From positions 915,001 to 979,000 of the forward strand of contig JABMCL010001555.1 in the NCBI GenBank assembly GCA_018857735.1: a DNA stretch of 64,000 nucleotides, read 5' to 3'. The notes below the pieces were generated by a model. The model made no database searches, was not told the origin of the DNA, and saw nothing but the letters and a program-made list of their open reading frames with translations. Positions 37,897 to 51,700 of this stretch are shown in pieces. A program made the position numbers and the translations under genes. Position 1 is the first letter of the stretch, and every line of letters starts with the position of its first letter. Source of the stretch: Alviniconcha marisindica (Eukaryota; Mollusca; Gastropoda; Provannidae).

Positions 37897-40751
37897 CTTT
37901 TTCAGAAGATATTCATTGAGTTACATTTCTTTTTCAGAATTTGAAAATCAGCAGTATGTCAAAATGATTGAAAAGGAAAATCAACGGAATCAGTGTGAGT
38001 ACACAAAGGGGCCAAAACAGTGCACAGTCACCCTTTAGGGAACACAGAATTTACCAGAGCACGAAACTGTATTGTAATATTTTGCTACTTTGTGTTAATT
38101 GATCTTGAAGAAAGAATTAATTAGATCGAAGTGTAGAAATTAAAAAATAAATAAATATGGAATTCTGTTTCCAATATTTCTGGTTAATAGTGTAAGATTT
38201 AGCTTAGATAAGCAGTTAAATACTTTCCACAGCCCCCCCCCCCCTCCAACTATAAGTGTTATGATTAAACAGCAGTAAACACTATTCTGCTATTCCATTT
38301 TCTCCCCCCCACCCCCCACAACCCCCTTACTCCTCCCTAAAAGGGGGTGGGGGAGAGGGGGTTAGTGCTGGACAATTAAGGTCACACACAACACAGTTTT
38401 CAACAAAGTACAATGGTAAAATCACTAACATTCACATATGTAAATATGAAAGGGTGAGTTGGAGTTGTTCCTCCATTGCTTGGTTTACTGTCAGTGCCAC
38501 ACTCTGTAGTATTGTTTTGACTGTATAATGCATGTATGGCTTCATTTCATTTCTGAATTAATTTGGTAGCTGTTAAGTCAGTTTTTTCCCTGCTAACTGC
38601 TTCATTGATCACTGGTCACACATCAGTCTGAATTGCTGTGACTTTGTGGATCGGTTATTTTACACAGACCTGGAATCCCAGGAAGAGGAGAAGATGACTG
38701 CAATCACAGAGCTGCAGGCTCGCATCACAAGCTTGGAGGCAGACACCAAAAGCAACCACAAACAGCTGGTTCACAACAAGAACACACTGGAAAGGTAGAC
38801 TGTCAATTTGAGTAGAAGGCCAGGAATTATTGGAATTAGAGTGTTTTATTAAACCAGTGTAGGTTCTCAAGTGTTGTGCTTGGACTTATTAATGGGTTAC
38901 TATAATCTTTACAATTTTCTTCTTCTTTTTTGATGGATAGTGGCTGCAAGTGGATTTATTGATGGGTTGTTAGGTACACGCATGTGTGTAGAGACAATAA
39001 TAACAATGTCACAGTGAATTGAAGTATTTTTATGAGGTGATATGGTGGTGTAACTAGGTGAATTTTATTGGATTGGTTGGTAGATTGGTAGAATATTTTT
39101 GTGTTTTAGGGATACAGACCACGTACTACTACTAGTTGTACAATTTGTTATTTAGTGGTTTGATGGGAGTATGCATTAGTAGGTAAGTTGGCAAATTTTA
39201 GTGCTGTGCTAGTGTCTGTAAAAGGTGTGCTTTATTATGTGCTAGATATATGTGCATGAATCTATAACCATAGGTGGCTGGTTGGTCACCAGCTTTGTTC
39301 ATTGGTTGAATGCTTACAATCTTAACTGCTTCTCTGGTTCAAAATGTTGCTCTTTTTTCCTATTTTTCTTTCTTTCTTTTTTTGCAGCTGATATCTTTAC
39401 TGGTTGAAAGAAAAGAAAGAAAATCTTTGATTTATGAATTAGGTAGTACAGTTTATCAAATGTTTATATATATATATAGTTATGGAAACATTTTGTTGTA
39501 TATATTTTTGCCTAGTTTTCTCATAAATTATGTAAATCAGTATTTGGTTTACTTCATTCAATTTGTTGATAATTACTGAGGTATTTTGTTGCTGATTTCT
39601 TTGCAGGATTAAACAAAACAAAATGTATAAATTATTACTGGTTTACTTCATACAATTTGCCATTCTGATAGCCCAGTTGTAGAGTACCAGACTCGTGATT
39701 GAAAGGTTGTGGGTTTGAGTCTCTGCAGGGGTGGCGGGAGAATTTTATTCTCCAGGATCAACTTTCTGTGCTGACTCTTGTTTCAGTATCTGTTCCACTC
39801 TGTATTCCTGCAGTATCACATAAAAGATCTCTGTCATTGTGCCAAAAATGCAGGTGGCAGGTTACAGCTAAACACACATGCACCCTATGTATAGTATGTT
39901 GCTTCAGATAAAGTGACACTGTAAACTGGTGCATGGTTGTATGGTGTACACAGAATGTGCGAAGAGATGGCAGCAGTTTCAGGTGGCACCAGCGATATAA
40001 CAAAGCAGTGCTGTGAGTATGCCACTTTGGATGATATTCAAAAAAATACGCTGTTTAAAGTCATTCATTCAGAGTTGTATACAACTAGAGCACAGTGGGT
40101 CTGCTCTTCTGAAGCATTTAGGGCTTATCTCAAGATGAGGTTTTTGAGAAGTGCTCATCAGTATAAGGTGCTTTGTTGGTGATTTTATGATTTGGTAAGA
40201 CATTGCTGAATCAGAATGTGTTGTTGTTGATTGCTTTTATATAGCGCTAGCGCTATTCTCTGCTCTTGAGCAGACTGGCTGTGCCGGCATGTGATTTTAC
40301 GTGAGTGACCACCTTTTTCTAGCACGTTTTTGAAAATCCAGCGATGTGGTGTCTTGGCATGTTCTGTGTACAGCCTACAACTATGCACCATGTCCCTTCA
40401 TGCAAAGCCACATATGTAAGGTGCATGCGTGTTTAGCTGTAACCACCACCAGCACTTTGGGCAGAATGACTAGGATTTTTTACATGCTACTGTAGGGTGG
40501 AATGGATACCAAAATAAGTCGGCACAGAAAGTTGACCCTGGAGAAGAAGATTCTCCTGCTGCTCTTGCAGGGACTCCAACCCATGACCTTTTAACCACGA
40601 GTCCAGTGCTCTGAATCTAATGTGTGCTGTCTGCTGTAGCCTGAAAAAGACCAAGTCTGTGCTGCAGGCCCATAGAGATGCGTTGAACAAGCAGCTGGAC
40701 ATGCTGCAATTTGAACATGATGAGCAGCAGTAAGTTACATGGGTGGAGGTG

Positions 40752-40798
<47 letters not shown>

Positions 40799-40932
40799 CA
40801 GTTTCACTTTGTATACATATATTTACAGTATTTAATACTGTGTGTGTGTTTGTGAATGAATGTCACTGTGTTTGTGTGTGTGTTATGTGAATGTTTGTTA
40901 ATGTGTTTGTGTGTGTGTGTATGAATGTGTTG

Positions 40933-40982
<50 letters not shown>

Positions 40983-43900
40983 ATGTGAACTTATGTGTGT
41001 GTGAGAATTTATGTATGCATATGTTTAGGCATTAAAATGCATGCAATTCCAATTCTGCATCATTATGCATGGTACTGGTTCTGCTGCACATTTTAATCAG
41101 CTTTTCAGTGATGACAACAAAACAAAAAAACGCTGACTAAAACAAACTAAAAGACACACAAACACTCTTTTACTGTAAATTGTAGATACATCCTTACCAA
41201 TTCCTTGTGACTGACTCAGGCGTGAATTTGAGGAAACCCTGCAGATGTATGAAAACACCTGGATAGACTACGAAGCAAAGTACAAGTCGCTGGCCCTGTA
41301 CAAGACTCTGCTGGAGGTGGAGTCTGAACTGGCCCAGTCGCAAGCCAAGCTCACCAGGTGGCAGCAGCAGAAAAATGAACTGCAGGGCAAAATGCAGGCT
41401 GCCCAAGGTTGGATAGGTGTATGGATGGGTGGGATGAGTCACATATGGTTAATGGGTGGGTGGGTAGACTGACGGATAGGCTGGTGGATGGGTGGGTAAA
41501 TGGCTTGACTGATGGGTGGGTGGGTAGACTGATGGATTGGTAAATGGGTGAAATGATGGGTGGTTGGTTAGATTGATGGATGGGTTGGTGAATGGTTGGG
41601 TTGATGAGTGGGTGGGTAAATTGATGGGTGGGTTGGTTGGTAAATGGTTGGCTTGATGGGTAGGTTAGTAGATTGATGGATGGGTAAATGGCTGAAATGA
41701 TGGGTAGAGTGATGGATGGGTGGGTAAATGGACTAATGTGTGGGTGGGTAGATTGATGGGTAAATAGCCGGAGTGATGAGCAGGTGGGTAGATGACTGGA
41801 TGGGTAAATAGCTTGATTAATGGATGGGTGGGTACATGATGGGGAGATGGATGGATGGCTAGGGGGTGGGGGTGGATGCATTGCAGGATTAATGGATGGA
41901 GTGGTGGATGCATGGGCTGGTGTGTGATTGGGTAAATGGGTACTCTGTGGGTGGGTAAACAGCTGAGCTGATGGGTAATTACATGGGCGGGCTTGGGACT
42001 TGTTCAGCAGGTGTTAGATGATGACCAGTTGGATTGATCCAGTCTTGTTTGCTGGAAGGATCACTAAATCTGTTTTAAAATGTATTTGCTGCTTTCTTTG
42101 TGTTCTGCAGATGAACTCGACTTCAGGGACTGGCAGAGATTCTGCATCAAGATGTATCCTTCATATGCACAGAATCTTAAGAAAAGTAGAGACAGTTCTC
42201 CCCCTGAAGGCACTTACATAACAGTCTGTCTGCAGTCCCCACCGTGAGCTTTCTTAATCTTATCTGAAGCCTTTTGTCCTTTGCACATTGGGGATTTTCA
42301 TCAGCATGCAAGATTGCGAGCATGATTAACCAAACAATCTGGAGATTTCTGTTTGCCATACAGGTTAGAGGTGGGGGGCTGGGAATGCAAAATGGAGTGA
42401 TACACCCCCTCACCCCTGCTTTTTGATGGTTTCAGTTTTTTCCTTTTTGTTGAGACAATCTCCATGGTGTCTCCCTCCTTTTTTCCTTGTGAGAGACAAT
42501 CACTCACCCCCCCCCCCCCCCCCCCCCACACACCCCTCCTGTGTTTTTTTCAGGTTTATCTCTATGAGAGACACACTTCCAGACCTGTGTATGTTCCTTA
42601 CAGCAAGCCCAGTGCAGAGAAGAAAGTGAGTACTGCGATTATGAAAGAGGAGCTGCTGGCTGCTGTGAGAGAGAAAGAAGCTCTTCAGGCCAAGCTGAGA
42701 GAGATCAGTGAGAATAACACAACTGCTGTCGGGACTGCTTCTCAGGAGCCTGCTCAGGTCTCATAGTGCTCTTGTGTGTGTGTGCATGTATATGTGTTGG
42801 GGGGGGGGGGGGGTTACATCATATGTGACCAACAAAAAACAATGTCTCCAGTTGTGTGCATCATGTGTGACCAACAAAAACAGTGACACCCCCCCCCCCC
42901 AGCCCCCACCCCAACTGGCTCATTCTGTTTGCCCTTAAAGGGATTTTGCATTTGGAAGCATTGTTTTTGTATTTTATCAGCGAAAACACACTGACCCCTT
43001 CCTCTTGCATCCTGTCTTCGGTGCTGATTGGTTACAGTTTGGTGGACCGAAGCGATCGAGGCCAGAGCGGATAGCTGACCAGTGTTGAGTGCTTGCACTG
43101 TATTAACATCTGATTCCCCCCCCCCCCCCCCCCCCATCCCACCAAAAGGTTCAGAGCTAACTGGTCTAGATAGGCAATTGTCATTATGCTGGAATCACCG
43201 TGTCTGTCTGTATGGCATTGTTCTGAAGATGTCTTCTGAACTGCTAAATGTTTCATAACCGAACTTGGTTTGGTGGTGCCTGATAGTGGAATGGATTCTC
43301 GTGTGAAAAAAATGGATTGCTGTCTTCAAGGTCAAGGTGACAGTGAGGGCTTATATATAATCAGAATATGACTGTTTCTACTATAGCTTTTGAACTAATG
43401 ATTTGTTTGCAGTCAAACCTAGTTTACTCACAAGCCAGTGTGTCCAGTGGAAATACTGGATTGCTGTGGTGAAAGCCACAGGGAATGTTCAAAATTTCAG
43501 TTGAGGTTTGACTGGAAGATATCTTAGTTTGTAAACAAACTTGTTATGGTGATGCACCATCATAAGCTGGAGTGTCATGCGGAAAAAAAAAAAAAAGGGT
43601 TGCCATCTTCCAGGTCAAGGTGACAGTGAAGGCTCATGTATCTAATACAATACAATAACACTTTATTAATTTTAAAAAGGAAATGTGGTCATCTGCCATG
43701 GACAGATAGTAAACAAAACAAAACAAAGTAAGTATATACTTACACTATTTCACTCACTTACTTAGAATAAAAACTTAATAAAATCAGATAAATATGACTG
43801 TTTCTACTATAGCTTCTGAAGTAATCCTTTGTTTTTTCCATTGTAGCTTCTGAACTAATTCTTTTGCAATCAGAATCGGTTTGCATATCATTTCAGAACA

Positions 43901-46900
43901 TGGAGACAGATGAGACGGAGACAGAGACATCCAGCAAAGAAGCCAGTGAAGACAGTGTGACCGAAGAGGACAAAACGATGATGGGAGCAGGAGATGGGGG
44001 TGATACTTCCTTGACTCTGATACAGAAGTACCCTTTGCTTTTCAATTTCTTTCTACTGATCCTCTTTCTCTTGCTTGAGTGGGTGTGTGAACGTGACCGT
44101 GTCCAGCACTACATGTTTGACCCTTATACCTGTCCTCTGCACACTTATTGAAATATTGGTTTTGTGGGTGTGCTGAGTTGACGCTGTGTACTAAACAGCT
44201 TGTATTTCTTCCTTACGCCAGTCTGATGCACATTTGAAGGAAAGGTTGGTTTGTGTGGGTGTGCAAAAGTGACCCTGCATGCTATGCACATCATTTTTTT
44301 CACCCTTACTGCAGCCATCCATATATTTAAAGGAAAGATTGGTTTGTGTGAGGTTGTGAAGGTGGCCGTGCTTGCTAAGTACTTGATGGTTTGTGTGGAG
44401 TTGTGAAGGTGGCCGTGCTTGCTAAGTACTTGATGGTTTGTGTGAGGTTGTGAAGGTGGCCATGCTTGCTAAGTACTTGATGGTTTGTGTGGAGCTGTGA
44501 AGGTGGCCATGCTTGCTAAGTACTTGATGGTTTGTGTGGGGTTGTGAAGGTGGCCGTGCTTGCTAAGTACTTGATGGTTTGTGTGGGGTTGTGAAGGTGG
44601 CCGTGCTTGCTAAGTACTTGATGGTTTGTGTGGGGTTGTGAAGGTGGCCATGCTTGCTAAGTACTTGATGGTTTGTGTGGGGTTGTGAAGGTGGCCCTGC
44701 TTGCTAAATACTTGATGGTTTGTGTGGAGTTGTGAAGGTGGCCCTGCTTGCTAAGTACTTGATGGTTTGTTGTTTGGGGTTGTTGAAGGTGGCCATGCTT
44801 GCTAAGTACTTGATGGTTTGTGTGGAGTTGTGAAGGTGGCCATGTTTGCTAAGTACTTGATGGTTTGTGTGGGGTTGTGAAGGTGGCCATGTTTGCTAAG
44901 TAGTTGATGGTTTGTGTGGGGTTGGTGGCCCTGCTTGCTAAGTACTTGGTTTGTGTGGAGTTGTGAAGGTGGCCATGCTTGCTAAGTACTTGATGGTTTG
45001 TGTGGGGTTGTGAAGGTGGCCATGCTTGCTAAGTACTTGATGGTTTGTGTGGAGTTGTGAAGGTGGCTGTGCTTGCTAAGTACTTGATGGTTTGTGTGGA
45101 GTTGTGAAGGTGGCCATGCTTGCTAAGTACTTGATGGTTTGTGTGGGGTTGTGAAGGTGGCCATGCTTGCTAAGTACTTGATGGTTTGTGTGGGGTTGTG
45201 AAGGTGGCCGTGCTTGCTAAGTACTTGATGGTTTGTGTGGGGTTGTGAAGGTGGCCGTGCATGCTAAGTACTTCGTGTTTCACCCTCTGCACACTTATTC
45301 AAAGATTGATTTTGTTAGTGTGCAAATTTGACGTTGAGTCTTGGGCAGTTCATGCTTCATTCACCCTTACACCAACCCAATGTACATCTGAAGGAAAGAC
45401 TGGTTTGTGTGGATGTGGGACCATGCTTGCTATGGGCTTCATCCTTATGCCAGCCCTCTGCATATTTTAAGAAAGATTCACCCACTGCACAGCTAAAGGA
45501 AAGACTGGTGTATGTGGATGTGGGAAAGCAACCATTCATGCCGCACGTTTCATTTTTTGCCTTTATGCCAGCCCTCTACACATTTTAAGACAGATTCACC
45601 CATTGCACAGCTAAAGGAAAGATTGGTGGGAGTGGATGTGGGGAAAATGACCATGCATGCCGCACTTTTCAGTTTTTGCCTTTATGCCAGCCCTCTACAC
45701 ATTTGAAGAAAGATTCACCTAATGCTCATCTGAAGGATTGATTAGTTTGTGTGGATCTGCGAAAGTGGCCACACATGATAAGCTTTTAAGTTTTTACCCG
45801 TGTACCAGCCCTCTGCACATTTAAAGGAAAGATTGGTTTGTGTTGGTGTGTGGAGGTGGCCATGTGTGCCAAATGTTTTGTGTTTCACTCATATAGTTGT
45901 ACATTTCCTCTGCACGTTTACTGAAAGACTGGTTTTGTGTGAATGCTCAAAAGTGACTGCAAGTTACTGACATTTTTTTTTGGTTATTGTTTTTAATTGC
46001 ATTTGTGTGGTCATTTTTGGCAAGAAATAGGTTTGGTGCATTTTCTTGGTTCCAGCTAAAATTATGTTGAAACTATTTTTGTGTCTACCATACATATATA
46101 TGAACATTGCACTCTGATACAAGTGTAAATTGATTCATGAAAGAGTAATCACTATATTGCTTTTTTTTAAAAACATGTACATGTTCACCAGCCACTTCTC
46201 TTCTTTGTTCTATAATCATGTATAATATATTCTGCTATCACTGTCAGAAGATGGTATGTTTCTGAAATTGTATTTTTTTAATTTGTATTTAAATGTATAG
46301 ATCACCTTCAGTGTAAACCGACTGCTCTAGCAATCATCAACAAATGTTGACCCAAACTAAGAAGATACAGAAAAATCCAAAACTGAAACCCAGACAAAGA
46401 ACAAAAACAATAGGGAACAAAGCTGTCAAGACAACCAGGTTTAATAATACAAAATTTGTGTATATGGGATATGTACAATTATACACAAAAGTCCACATAC
46501 TGTTACATTTAATTGTATTGAGAACCCAGATAGTATTATTTGTATATTTCGATTTTCCATTGGAAGTAGCCACTACCATCATATATTCTGATTGCTCTTC
46601 GACTGTTGTGTACTACCTGTATTTTGCATGCCATCTCTTATCAAAAAGCTGACTCTGATATGACCTGTGAGACTGACTTGGCATTAAAAACCACTTGGAT
46701 TAAAAACCACTTACATGCTTATCAAAAAGTAGACAGGAGATTTGTGAACGCTGTAAACATAAAATTTGGAGAAAAAGAACAAAAGGAAGAAAAGCCCTGT
46801 CATCGTGTTCCAACCCAGGAGTTGATCATGAGCCAGCTGCTTTCATCGGATTGCCAGTGCAGTGCGCTAACAAAGGAGCTACAGCCTCAGTGTCTTACCC

Positions 46901-48614
46901 CATTGAACATAAGTCGCTTGTTTGAAAGGTACATTGAAGGTGCTTTGCAGTGTGTAATTTATTTTTTAACTACAATAGATACTATGACAATTTTACTAAG
47001 GAAATGAATAAAGTGTTGAAATTCATTTTCTGTGTGTTGCATAATCTGTGTGCTGAAGTAATGTTCTTGCTGCTTCTGTTCTTTTTTTAATTGAATTTTA
47101 ATTTTATTATACATGTGCCAACTTTAATCTATGTAATGGCTCAGTCTGAAACTGCAGTGCAGAGTGCCTGAACTGTAATGGCTTCCAATAAGTGAACAGT
47201 AACCGATGCATAATTATTGTCACCAAATGCGAGTGTTATCACTGTCGTCAACAGCATGTATGTTTCGGACTGTTGCATATAGTAGTGTGTGATTACTGCC
47301 TTTGCTTTGTAACAGTTTTACATTGCTATTGTCGCAAATGGGAATTTCCCCATAGGGAGTTTGGGTTGCTAGTCTCAAATCAGTTCAGTTCACCTCAGTT
47401 CAAGATGGTATTTATGTACTCAGAAAAGCCCAGATGGTATTTATGTACTCAGAAAAGCCCATGTGTGCTCCACCTTGTCTCTTAAAAGTTCTCCCAATGT
47501 TGCCTTTGAAATGGTTCCAAAGTTTGAGTGACGATGGCCCTTTCGTCATACTTTCAAGGAGTTTTCAATAGTTGTCATTGAGCTTTCTCAAAGAAAGCAG
47601 GCAGCAGCAACAGAATTAAACTCTACCCAGCATTGTTTGATCCCAGCATTGGCAGATCTATCACAGAATTTTGACAGGACAGTGTTTTGTGCTGTGGGGA
47701 TCTTTAATAGCACGCATACCTCAGTTTTTAGTTTTTCATCTCGTCTGAAAAGCTAAAAACTGAGGTCTGAATAACCCTGACATAACCATCCTGATCGACT
47801 GGGTGTAAAGCATCAAGTTACTTACTTACATCTCATCTGAAGGACTAGACACTGAATCCACCACCCAGAGACTGAGGAGAGAGGTGAGAGAGAGGCTGCT
47901 GCCTGAACTACGATTTGAACCTCCAGTCCTAGTACTGTAACTGCTGACCACTTCCCTCATCTTTGGCATGTCATCAACAAACAGCCAAACCAAAAATTGG
48001 TCTGCCCATTAATTATCCTGAACAACATGACCAGTTGTAATAAAGCAGCTCTGATACAGGCAAACAATATTGACATAGACTCCAGGTTACTGATTTGAAG
48101 AAAAAAAGAAGTGTAAGAAGACTTGGGTAGAATTCCGTTGTAAGTTGTCAGCAAAGGAAAGAAAGTGAAGACTAGGAGTTGGATTAAACCAAGGTGGAAA
48201 TGAACATCAAAGAAAAAAAGAGCAAGTTCAGCAATTTTGCCTTGCAGCATATTATAGCAGCACCGTTTTGCAGTTCTCTCTGCTGCTTTTCCTGCAGAAG
48301 GGTTTTACCGACACTGTTCTTTCTTTCTGTGTTCCTGCCTTCTTTCCCTTTTCTTCCCTTATGGAGCATCATCTTCATCTGCCACTGTAGTGTGTTTTAC
48401 TGTTTTAAGTCTGCAATCCCTTTTCGTGTAAGTTGTGTGTAATGTGCAAAATAAAGAGCACTCGGCTGACTTCACACATAACAAGGAACGCTACAACAGA
48501 GACCTGAATCATTTGTGATAACTCACCTGGCATGCAAATAATAATACATCAAATCCACCAAGGTTGAGCATGCATGTGCACGCGCGCGCACACACACACA
48601 CGCACACACACATT

Positions 48615-48650
<36 letters not shown>

Positions 48651-48659
48651 ACATGTGCA

Positions 48660-48702
<43 letters not shown>

Positions 48703-51700
48703 AAAATACTCTTCAGTGGCACATGTCCTGTCAGCAGCACTAATACTGATGGTCAAAATGATGTGTGCGACCATTGGCCAGCCTCACACACAACCCAACC
48801 CAACCCATAGTGCAGCATCTAGGCGAGTCTGTGCCACGAGCTAAATATAACTGAAATAAAAATAAATCTGCCCCTTTTCAGATACAGGCTATCAACATCA
48901 GGAGTGACCTGTTCTTTAAGTGACACTGGGAAGGACTTTCTTCAGTTGTTGCCAGCTCGTAACTGAATGGAATATGTAACCCTTAGATGTGACACAGTAC
49001 ATGTGCAACCTGGTTTGTGAAAAGGCTCCCAGATACTGTGTGCTATGTTGTTTTCTTTTGAGTGTAGAGAGAGAACTTTGCAAGTTTATTATTTCCCTTG
49101 AAGTATAGATTCAGACAGTACCCACAGTTAATTTGATTCACATTTTCCATAGGTTTCATGTGAAATAATGTTCGTTTACCCGCCAGAAATTTGGACATTG
49201 TTTTAATCCGTCTGAATAATAAATTTGGACATTGTTTTAATCAGTCAGATTAAAATGTATTTTAACCTTAACTTGTTTTTCAACTTAATTCCAAGACATG
49301 ATGCTGTTTTTTGCTGTTATTTTGAGTCTTTGGTGCTTTTTGCTGGGGCTGGGGCAAAGGTTGGCCCCCCACCCCCTCTCATTCTTTTAATACTTCATTA
49401 TCCCTTGTGGGAAATTTGGGTTACCTTATGTAGGTAAGGCTACAGCAGCTGGAAGAGCAGCCTTACCCGTTCCTACCAGTGCATGCAGTATTTTCACGTG
49501 TCCAAACAGTGGTGTGGCTGTCACTGTTTGGGATTTTTAACATACACACAGATGCCGATGCATGCGATTGCACATGGGAGCTGTGCAAACACCATCAGTG
49601 AATCTGCACTGAGAGTTGACTGGGCAGAAAATCCCTTGTCACACCGGTGAATCAAACCTGCATCAATATTATGGCTGGCATTTTGGTCTGATGCTCCACC
49701 AGCTGAGCTATTGTGCCCCTTAATTTTTTATTTTTTTTTTGTCTGTTGACAGCGGTGGCGAAGCAGATACTCAGAATCCCTCAGATGTTCCACCCAGTGA
49801 CAGAACCTTCACCATCAGTAGTGGCACTGATAAAAGACTCCCTGCTGTTGTTCCATTGCCAGCTGTGAGTAATGTTCCATTGACAACCCTGCCGCATTTA
49901 ATCGCAGCCTTGTGTACTCTTTATGTTTTCATTGCATGATGCATTTGATTTTGATGAAGTAACTTAATGGCAGCAGGATTTTAATGTCAAAACAGAAAGA
50001 GGGTGAAACAGTATGAAAAATCTTCAGTTTTGAGTATCGGGTCTTGCTCACAGTCTGAATCTGTATGGTTGCTTAAATATTCAAGTAATGAACCTGTGTA
50101 AAAGCATTGGGATATCTGTGCCAACTGCTAAAATGACAGAAAATGCTGGGGACAGGAAAGCTATATGACAGTTTATGAAAAAACACCCCCCAAAACAAAC
50201 AGAATATCCACAAGGCTAACACACATACACATGCCTACATACACATCTGAACAATAGCTACAAGTTTGAAGAAACTTACAAGCCCTTAAAATTTTAGATT
50301 TAAAAGATTTCCCATTTTTCAGTCTTTAAAATTTAGTCTGATGCTAGTATGATGGATATAATACTACTCAATTGTCAAATGAAATGGAATTTTTATGGCG
50401 CAAATCCAGCTAAATTCTAAGTGCCTCACATAATACAACAGTATAACTAGCACAAAACACATGTATGCATTCCCTTAAAATGATATACAGTAATGTATAA
50501 TAACAATACTAATACAACGTACATGCACGCATGTGCACGCAGCAGCTGCAGAAGATGATGTTTAGAAAATAGTTGGATTGTTAATCTGTGAAATGGACAG
50601 TGAAACCTTAGTACTTGTCCCCTAACCAGATTAATGCTCACTTTGAGGTTGATCTGTACATGCATGCACAATGAGATCGACCTGTACACATGTGCACAAT
50701 GAGATTAACCTGTACCTGAGTGCAGTGTGTGCACAGTGAGATTGACCAGTACTTGCATGCAGTGTGTACACAGTGAGATTGACCAGTACTTGTATGCTGT
50801 GTGTACACAGTGAGATTGACCAGTACTTGCATGCAGTGTGTACACAGTGAGATTGGCCAGTACTTGTATGCAGTGTGTGCACAGTGAGATTGACCAGTAC
50901 ATGCATGCAGTGTGTGCACAGTAAGATTGACCAGTACATGCATGCAGTGTGTGCACAGTGAGATTGACCAGTACATGCATGCAGTGTGTACACAGTAAGA
51001 TTGACCAGTACATGCATGCAGTGTGTGCACAGTGAGACTGACCAGTACATGCATGCAGTGTGTGCACTGTGAGATTGACCAGTACTTGTATGCAGTGTGT
51101 GCACAGTGAGATTGACCAGTACTTAGTACTTGCATGCAGTGTGTGCACAGTGAAATTGACCAGTACATGCATACAGTGTGTGCACAGTAAGAATTGACCA
51201 GTACATGCATGTAGTGTGTGCACAGTGAGATTGACCAATACTTGTATGCAGTGTGTGCACAGTGAGATAGACCAGTACAAGCTTGCCCTGTCTATTGCTC
51301 CACAGGCAAGCAGAGAGCCTACTCATGAGCAGACAGTGGAAGAATCCTCTGTCACCACGAAAGAGTTCAGGCAGTCAGAGAGATTTGAACCTTCCAACAC
51401 ATCCACCCCAGTTGTATCTGGGGCCAGGTCATCCGCGAGAAAGCCACCACAGCTGACGTCTACTCCCAAGATGCCCCCGCCTCCGTCAGCTCTCACTGTC
51501 CCCAGAATAAGTATGAGGGGTCTGGGCCCACATGTATGAAGAGCAAATAGCAGACTTACACTCTTCAGGAAATCAGGATTAGGGGTTATCCCCCTTTAAC
51601 TTTATTTGCTCTTCCTTCATATAGGCCCTTGTGGTTTATTGTTGTCATTCCTTCCCTTATGCTCACATAGAAGCCAGGACTTGTCCTCACATAGAAGCCA

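Noticed and set aside
39667..39740. Possible functional tRNA gene
   Set aside because: A- and B-box-like segments are present, but the cloverleaf is not intact and a SINE body follows; homologous copies occur at 40500, 49700 and 52990.
50638..51326. Long minus-strand open frames rich in Cys, His and Thr
   Set aside because: They are translations of the 37-bp minisatellite (three staggered frames all open) and have no splice or coding features.
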